Notes under the pieces: model-generated
Told to the model about the DNA's origin: nothing
The model's database searches: none
The model's input: only the letters and a program-made list of their open reading frames with translations
Part shown: positions 57,271-64,000 of the stretch, piece by piece
Position numbering within the stretch: the first letter of the stretch is position 1
Layout: each line of letters starts with the position of its first letter
NCBI GenBank assembly: GCA_020746105.1
Contig: CM036617.1
Location: 164,680,912 to 164,744,911, forward strand
DNA length: 64,000 bases
DNA from: Trogon surrucura
Taxonomy: Eukaryota > Chordata > Aves > Trogoniformes > Trogonidae
Reading direction: 5' to 3'
Position numbers and translations under genes: made by a program

Positions 57271-60200
57271 CCTTCCTCACCCAAGATGCTCAGCAAGGGC
57301 TGGGCACCCACCCGGGGCTACAAGAGAGTTGTTGCAGCTGAAGCCTCTGCGCAAAAGTGAGGTGTCCTGGATTTAGAACATCGCAGCAAAAGAGCAACAG
57401 GTGCAAGGGCAGAGTTGCAGGAAAGATCTGTCACCTTGCAGGGTCCCCCGACAGCAGGACGGGAGGTTGCAGCGGGGTTTATTACCGCTGATAAGGGGCG
57501 AACTGGCACTGCCAAGGTTAGCGTGAACGGGGCAAGTTCCAAATCAATAGCCACAAGGCTGGCTCGGGGACAGCAATGGCTGCAAATAAACCCTGTGCCG
57601 TCCTGTTCCTCCATGCTGTCACCTACATGGGGCTGCAGAACATTTGTTGGTAACACAGGGCAGTTCTGCCACTCTGCAGCCCCCACCCTGCCCAGCACCA
57701 CGCAACTCTGTTCTCTGTGTCCATCCTATCCACGCACTTGTAATCCAGGAGAGTTATTCTGCTGCTCATGAGGGTGGTTTTACCATCCTCCTCCATTTAT
57801 TCAAAATCACTTGTACTTAACTTTCCTTTCAAAAACCACTCAAGTTAAGTGACACATGGGGGATGTGAATATTAGTGTCGCCAGTTTTGGGGGGAAAAGC
57901 TGGGCTGGCAGCATAAGGAAGGGCTGACAGGCAGGTGAGGTTCGCAGTCAAGGATGCTCCTGGGGCTTCTGAAACAGGAGGGGGAGGCGGGTTGCCTTGG
58001 ACATCAGCACAGAGGAGCAGCAGGACCCACTGCAGCTTGCAGAAGGGAAAGGCAGCCCATTTTCACACGAATTAACTTTTCTAGTGATACCCAGGATCAC
58101 ACAGGTGGGGTGCATGGGCAAAGACACCTGGCGACTTGTGTGGAGGGGGCTTTGGGTTTGTTAAGGGACGGAGAAGCACAGGCACACCCACAACAAGCCT
58201 GGGGCCTTTGGTACAGAGTCAGGAGCAATGTTTTTACTCTTTTTGATTTTCCAAAGGATGCAGAGAGCATGTGGAATCCTGTCTATCACGCGGTCCTTCC
58301 TCGCTGTGTCGTGCCAGTGGCCAGCTTGGATCTCCTCGCTCCAAACCAGGGAGGGTTTGATGAGCAGTGGTGTGAGGGGGTATGCTTCCCCTGCTTCAGT
58401 CTGTGCACTACCCTCTTACTCATGCTTCCCACTCCTCACTGGCCCATGCTGGCCCCATCCAAACCTGGCTGTTGTGGTGTTAGAACATTATGTTCCCGGT
58501 GTTCTCGGCTCGCTGTGTCCCACGGCGTGACAGTTGCCTGGAAACCGCCTCCGGCTGACACCATCAGCCGCCCTAGATTCAGCCAGCGTTCCTTTCCCCA
58601 TGCATTGCACTAACAAGATGGCTGATGGGAGCCTGGGGTGAACGGGGAGGAAGAGGAGGAAGAGAGATTTCCAGGCTGGCGAGCTCAAAGCCCTGCATAA
58701 GGAGCTGGGCGGTGAGGAGCAGATGGCTTCCCCGGGGAAGGGAACACGGCGTCTTGCTCCAGGAGGATTGCTGGATCCAATCCGGACATACGGTTTGGAA
58801 AGAAGGCACTTAGGAGGAGCTGTAGCTGGAACACGGGATCATTAGGTCATTGCTTAGCAAAAAAAACCCCACCACCGATAAAAACTCTGCTAATCACTCG
58901 CATCAAAAGAGCTGGGCTCGGCTTGCAGAGCAGGGCCACAGATTTATTCCGGAGCCAGCCCTGGGAGACTGAGGGGAGAGGGAGGTCTCCCTCCTTCCAG
59001 TGTCCTAAGCCACCTCCAAACTGGGATGAGGGGGATAGAAACCTCTCTCCTACATCCTAGAGCCAGAAGGGGACAGGGACCTGATGGGCTGAGGACATCC
59101 TACTGACCGGGAGTCCCATCCCCAGGCTGGGAGAGTTTGCAATCCTAACCCCCTCCTGGATTTAGCATCCCATTGGCAAGTGGAGGCAGGGGGATGAGGT
59201 GGGGCACTTGCCACCCTCAGCACTTCAATGCTGGCATTAAATATTAACCAAAACATTTTTCAGCGAGTCAGGCACGAGCCCACGGCGAAGGGGAAGAGCT
59301 GGAGAGCTTCAAAGCCTGCCTGGATCACCTGACAGCGCATTGACGTATCTTGTTGCCATGACATCATCGCAGAGAAGCCGTTGAGTTTGTACCTCTTTCT
59401 TCCCATCTCTCTCCCCCCTCGCCTCCCCCAGCTCTTGCTCCATCTTCCCAGCAGGTTCGAGTCACCCTTGGGGTGGAGGAGGAGCCATACATCCGAAGAC
59501 ATTTCCACTGCTGGCACCGAGTGAGGACTCCCCGGCAGCTGATAATGATGTTGCCCATCTCCCCTCAGCAGGGAGGGATGAAGTCATGAAGCACAGCCCT
59601 CGAAGCCGCTATCGCAGCTTTCCGGGATGGGCGGGTAGAAAGGGTCGTTTCAGTTGGCACCGACTCATCACCCTGCGTTTTTCATCTGCTTTTCTACGTC
59701 TGACTCAGCCTGACGCTTTGATGGGTAATGGCAGATGTATGCAGGGGGCAAGAAACGCAAGGGAGAGAACACAATAGCAAGCCACCTGTTGCCAACTTCC
59801 CCAGCTTCTGCTGAAAATTCACAAGGTAAAATCCTTCAGCAAGACACTGAAGTTTCGTAGTCTATAAAATAGACAGGCCCTAGAGACTCCAGAGCATCAA
59901 CCACAGAGGGGTCTGTTGCAGGAAAACACGGGACAAGGGACCATCTCTGATCCATAAACTGTACTTCCCTGGAAATGACTGGCATGCCTGAAAATGTACA
60001 GTTCCACAGCAAAAGGAGGGTGAAAGTCTTTCTTCTAACGCAGAGGGGCCAGCACAGCATGGTTCAACTTGCAACCGGTGGGAAAATTGATCTGTCTTGT
60101 CTCAGAGCGAGGGCTTTGACACGCACAGCTGAATTTTGGGAAGTTGAGGTTTGTGCTTTTGCATACGGTGGTGATGACAGGCACGCAGGCCAACTAAGAT

Positions 60201-61640
60201 GGGTTGACTTCTTCATGGTAGCTTCTTGTAGGAAAGCTGTTACCCTTGGAAACAGAAATAGCCTGCAGTGCTCCTGTGAGCCACCTTGCACTTACCTTGG
60301 GGGAGTTAACAGTGTGGGAGATGACTTGCTGCAAATTCACACCTAGCTCACCTCAATCTGTTCACATGCTCCTGCTTCGAGAAGGCTGGGGAGCCATCAT
60401 CATTCCCTTATTGCCCATGCAGGTCAGGGAGACATCAGCTTCGGTCAGCTGGTGGCCAAAGAGATAACAAAGTGGCAGTGAGGCCAAAAGAGTGTGTGCT
60501 GAGGTAAGCAGATCCCCGTGATCACTTGCAGGTCACCACGACCCTGCAGAGATGCCCATGACCAGCATGTCTGTGCACATGCACACAGCAGTTAATTATT
60601 CATTAGCGTGAAAGAGGCATGATCAAAGCAACTATGGTATGGCTGAAGGTATCATCGTGCTACAGCGCAGGACATTCCAAAGAGACTGTCTTTACCTTAC
60701 CTAGATGAGACAGAAAGTTGTGGAAGAGAAAATAATCTTTTCCACCTGCCAGCTGCAGAAAGTGCCAGTCAACTCTGCTATCATGGTGTAAAGGCAGCCA
60801 GATGGAGTGAGACAGAGTAACCATGCCAGGAGACAGCTCAAAAGATTTGGACTCTTCAACACTGCACAGCAATCCTGCTGCTGTGGTCCATCACACAGGG
60901 CAGGTATCGTTGTACCAATTACCTTATGGCACCAGGTAGATGTCCACCCTTGCCTGGCAATTCCCTTCCACCCAATCAGTAAGGAATTATGAGAGAGGAT
61001 GTGGGGCCCAGCCAGCACAGATGGTCCAAATTTTAAATAATTTCTGGTCGTCTTCATATTATTCCAATTCCTGGCTTACATAAGAGCTCCTGACACAATG
61101 AAATGGAGGAAGGACATCTCTAGCATCACACTGTGGATGAGAGAAGGGATGAAAGCAAGCCTAAGACCCTCCATTAATTTGATTCCCCGCAGGCATTGAT
61201 GCAGAAAGGTCCTCTGGAATTGGACTATGGACTAGAGTGTGACCCCTCATAAAGCACAAGGTGCCAGTGGTACTGCTGGCAACATTCTCAGAGGAAAGTC
61301 TGAAAATCAAGGAAGCCACAAACGTGAAACCCTGAGGATCAGCAGAGAGGACATGAGTACACTCTCTTGCTGCTACTTCGAGAGCTGCATGGACCAAGGA
61401 CTTTGGCCAGCAGCACTGTGGGCCTGGCAACCTTCCTCAGCATTGTGGCTCATGCTGGTGAAAAGAATCAGAGAGGATGAGAGCACATCTCTGGTATCTA
61501 CAACTTACCCAGAAAACACACAGCGTGGACACTTGTCACTGTCCTCCACCTGAGCTACATCACTGCTTGCTTACTTCTGTGTTTCCTGAACTACTTTTCC
61601 TTTTCATCCTCCACTTTGGGATTTTTATTTTAGAACACAC
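57271..61640. other. Upstream region of the FAM20C-like gene
   Basis: About 4.4 kb between the start codon of the FAM20C-like gene and the inferred 3' end of DNAL4. It lacks a CpG island, unlike the other promoters here. That would fit a tissue-restricted rather than housekeeping gene, but the true 5' UTR and promoter were not located. No other gene, tRNA or clear transposon was recognised. Confidence 0.5.
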
Positions 61641-61644
61641 AGAG

Positions 61645-62703
61645 AAAAGGACTTTACTAAGTTTTTATTGTAAAAACACAGTTCCCAAGGTTTATATAAA
61701 TAAGCCATGTACGTAACATACAATTACGTCCATTCCATCCTCCAACATTGACAGCTTTAAAAAAAAAAAAAAAAAAAAGAAACAGGCTAAAAGGATGCAA
61801 ATCCAAAAAGACATTAGGTTTGTGATGACCAAGTGATAATCTCACATGGAGCCTCCTTCCTCCACCAGCCTCCAAACAAGATGCTGAAAGTACACAGCAC
61901 TTGCAACACCCCCGAGAACTGACAGGGAGGCATTTGAGCCTTATGAATAGTTCTCACCCACTCCCCAGGCATCGTCAGCCGCCTGTGTTTTCATGCTCTC
62001 TGCGTGTGCGGCGGGTGAGAAAGGAGGGGGCAGGTTTGCATAGCAACCTCCTACACTCAGGCAGCTCAGCTGCTGTACCCTCCCCAAAAAGCAGCAGGGA
62101 AGGGCAAGCCAAGTCTGCTTCCCTGTGGCTGACACCTCCACGGGCAGCCCGAAGGAAGACCCTTGGCACTGTCCATGCTGCATGGACATCTTCAGAGCAG
62201 GGAGCGGGAGGAAGAAGATATTCTTGGCATTCAGAGAGAGGAGAGACAGGTGCTGGTCAGAGCTGCACCACGTGGTAGCGGGGAAGGCAGAGAAGAAAGG
62301 ACACGATGTGGAATGAGTGGGAGGAAAGACAAACGTAGGGTTAGATAGCACCTGTTCTCTTTCGCTTCCCTCTCCTCATGCTGCCGTACGGCTCTGCAGC
62401 CTGTTGTGAGGTTACCTACTCCCCACCTGCTGCCTGCTTCAGCTCAAACACCAAGGAAGCAGCCACAGACAGATGAGAAATCCCACCAGCAAGGACAGGA
62501 CAGCTTAGCAAGTTTATACACATACACGCACGAACTATACGCATCCCACGGAACTGTTACGTCAGTATGGAAAAAAAAAAAAAAAAAGAAACAATCTTGT
62601 TGTTGAACTATTAAAAATAAAGCCCCACCTCCAGATTGTACAAAACTTGTCAAGAGAAGGAAGAAATCTCTTGCACGCAGCAAGTCTGGGACCCGGCCAG
62701 AGG
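61645..62703 (-). other. DNAL4: DNAL4 3' UTR
   Basis: AATAAA on the minus strand complements 61664-61669, about 1.03 kb after the stop codon. Two A-runs on the plus strand (61757-61775 and 62571-62587) would be T-runs in this transcript. Confidence 0.6.
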
Positions 62704-62868
62704 TCAGGAGCACTTCCAGACACACACGGCCAGGCTGCCACCAAAGAACATGTACAGCAGATTCTTCACCTCGTGAGTGATCTCAAAGCCAAAACCTTCC
62801 CCAATCACCACGTGCCAGGAGGACCCAAATTTCTTGTCCATCATCTCTTTGATCATCTTGGCAGCGCT
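62704..62868 (-). CDS. DNAL4: DNAL4, axonemal dynein light chain 4, last coding exon (partial)
   Basis: A 165 nt exon with an acceptor at 62869-62870 (CTCCAG). It encodes 54 residues plus stop, beginning SAAKMIKEMMDKKFGSS and ending AVCVWKCS. This equals the human last exon in length and nearly in sequence. It is the dynein light chain LC8-type fold; conserved parts include WHVVIGEGFGFEITHE. Known role: dynein light chain of axonemal and possibly cytoplasmic motors. Upstream coding exons of this 105 aa protein were searched for from 62869 to 64000 and not found; they must lie beyond the right edge. Confidence 0.97.
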   Translation of the reverse strand, partial: SAAKMIKEMMDKKFGSSWHVVIGEGFGFEITHEVKNLLYMFFGGSLAVCVWKCS

Positions 62869-64000
62869 CTGGAGAATGTTAAGGAAGAGAGTAGAGGGTG
62901 AGACAGAACAAGCAGTGAGGTTTTATGCAAACATCCCCCTAGTTGTCTTCTCCCTTTAATAAGGCTACCGAGGCCACAGGCAACAGGTGTAACAGCTGCA
63001 CTGCAGGAACTGGGAGCTCCCCAGAGCTACTCCCAAGGGTAAAACAGGTCTCCATTTTCAGCACACTCTGACACAGCAGCCAGGAGAAATTAAAGAACTG
63101 CATCTAGCAATCACGTCTCTCGTTCACGCAGTCTGAAGCAAGAGTTCTGGTGTAGGTGCTGACGGAGTTACGCTGGGTGCAGTGAGCACGAGAGGAGATT
63201 CAGGTCACTAAGCTGCAGCTATTTTTACAGGAGTCCATTTTTTTTCCATCTAATTAACAAAACACTGAAACTAGGCTGACTTTTAAAAGGCTCGCTTCTC
63301 CCAGATCACACCCTGCTTGTTCTAAAAAAGGAGAGAGGAAGATTTTGCAGTGACATGCGGTGGTGTCTCAGGCAGGATGGGACAGAAGGAATCTCTGGCT
63401 TCGTAGCTTTGCCTTGCTCCAGCACAAAACTGAGCTGGCAATGAGCGGTCTTGCCCACAGAGCAAGGTGTGTCTTCCTTTATCGTTGGTTCTTGAAGTTA
63501 AGGGCAACCTTTCCAAAGACTAATTTTTGCATAACCACCCCCATTTTATGGTCTCAGTAAGCTCATTCTGGAGTCTGAAAGCCAAGAAGGAAGACTAACA
63601 GACTACCGTCTGTTCTAAGGTTCTAAAGATTCAGGTACTTTCATGTACTCATCCCCACAACGAGTCTCTTCCCTACTCTGATGGGAATGGTCTTGCTCAA
63701 CACTGAAGAATGGATGAGAAGGGTTTGTCTCCACATCTTTCTGAACCAAGCCCTCAGGGCACAGGGCATTTTATGAAGAGAATGGAAGCACGTCACAGGT
63801 AGGGCAGGATTAGGAAGGAGGTAAGGTTTGGGAGGCAGCATCGCTACAAATCTCCACTTCCTGCAGGAAAGCAAAGTGCTATTATGCATCCAGCTGACAA
63901 AGGAAACCAAATCTGGGATCTAGCCAAGCTCTCTGTCACCCCTTGCTCAGAGCAGGAAGGGAGTAAGAGGATGTCAGGATCTGATTCTACTCTGCCCTGC
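62869..64000 (-). other. DNAL4: DNAL4 intron (partial)
   Basis: Intron upstream of the last coding exon, running off the window edge. No repeat or further exon recognised. Confidence 0.7.

Noticed and set aside
61757..62587. Poly(A) runs considered as tails of retroposed sequences
   Set aside because: No SINE, LINE or processed gene body was recognised beside either run.

Overview
The window is nuclear DNA of a bird. Multi-exon vertebrate genes with GT-AG introns, CpG-island promoters and AATAAA signals dominate. Three CR1 retroposon 3' ends are present, one carrying the ATTCTATG end repeat. A divergent ERVL-like LTR of a type I associate with non-galliform birds suggests Neoaves; the species cannot be named from this sequence.

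Layout, left to right. 1-1.3 kb has no recognisable gene. CBY1 (+, 2250-4791) and TOMM22 (+, 5560-6839) lie in tandem with only about 250 bp between the end of one and the start of the next. JOSD1 (-, 16344 to 10069) converges on TOMM22. A broad CpG island (about 17.0-19.0 kb) separates JOSD1 from the divergent GTPBP1 (+, 18430-35805); it holds a palindromic NRF1-type site, a perfect CRE and seven CCAAT boxes. SUN2 (-, 49321 to 42721) converges on GTPBP1. A complete FAM20C-like secretory-pathway kinase gene (-, 57270 to 52109) follows, then the last coding exon of DNAL4 (-, 62868 to 62704), whose remainder lies beyond the window.

Order and orientation match human 22q13.1 (CBY1-TOMM22-JOSD1-GTPBP1-SUN2-DNAL4), except that the FAM20C-like gene sits between SUN2 and DNAL4, where mammals have none. 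In human, the paralogues SUN1 and FAM20C are neighbours at 7p22.3, so the pair here looks like the other copy of an ancient duplicated block, with the kinase lost in mammals.

I rebuilt every coding exon by hand from splice sites, phase and remembered family sequence. CBY1 (126 aa), TOMM22 (139 aa), JOSD1 (202 aa), SUN2 (713 aa) and the FAM20C-like gene (537 aa) are open throughout. GTPBP1 is open to the end of exon 10 (572 aa), but its eleventh exon has three apparent small deletions that break the conserved C-terminal tail. The genes do not form one pathway: they serve Wnt/ciliary control, mitochondrial import, deubiquitination, GTP-dependent mRNA surveillance, nuclear envelope linkage, secretory phosphorylation and dynein.
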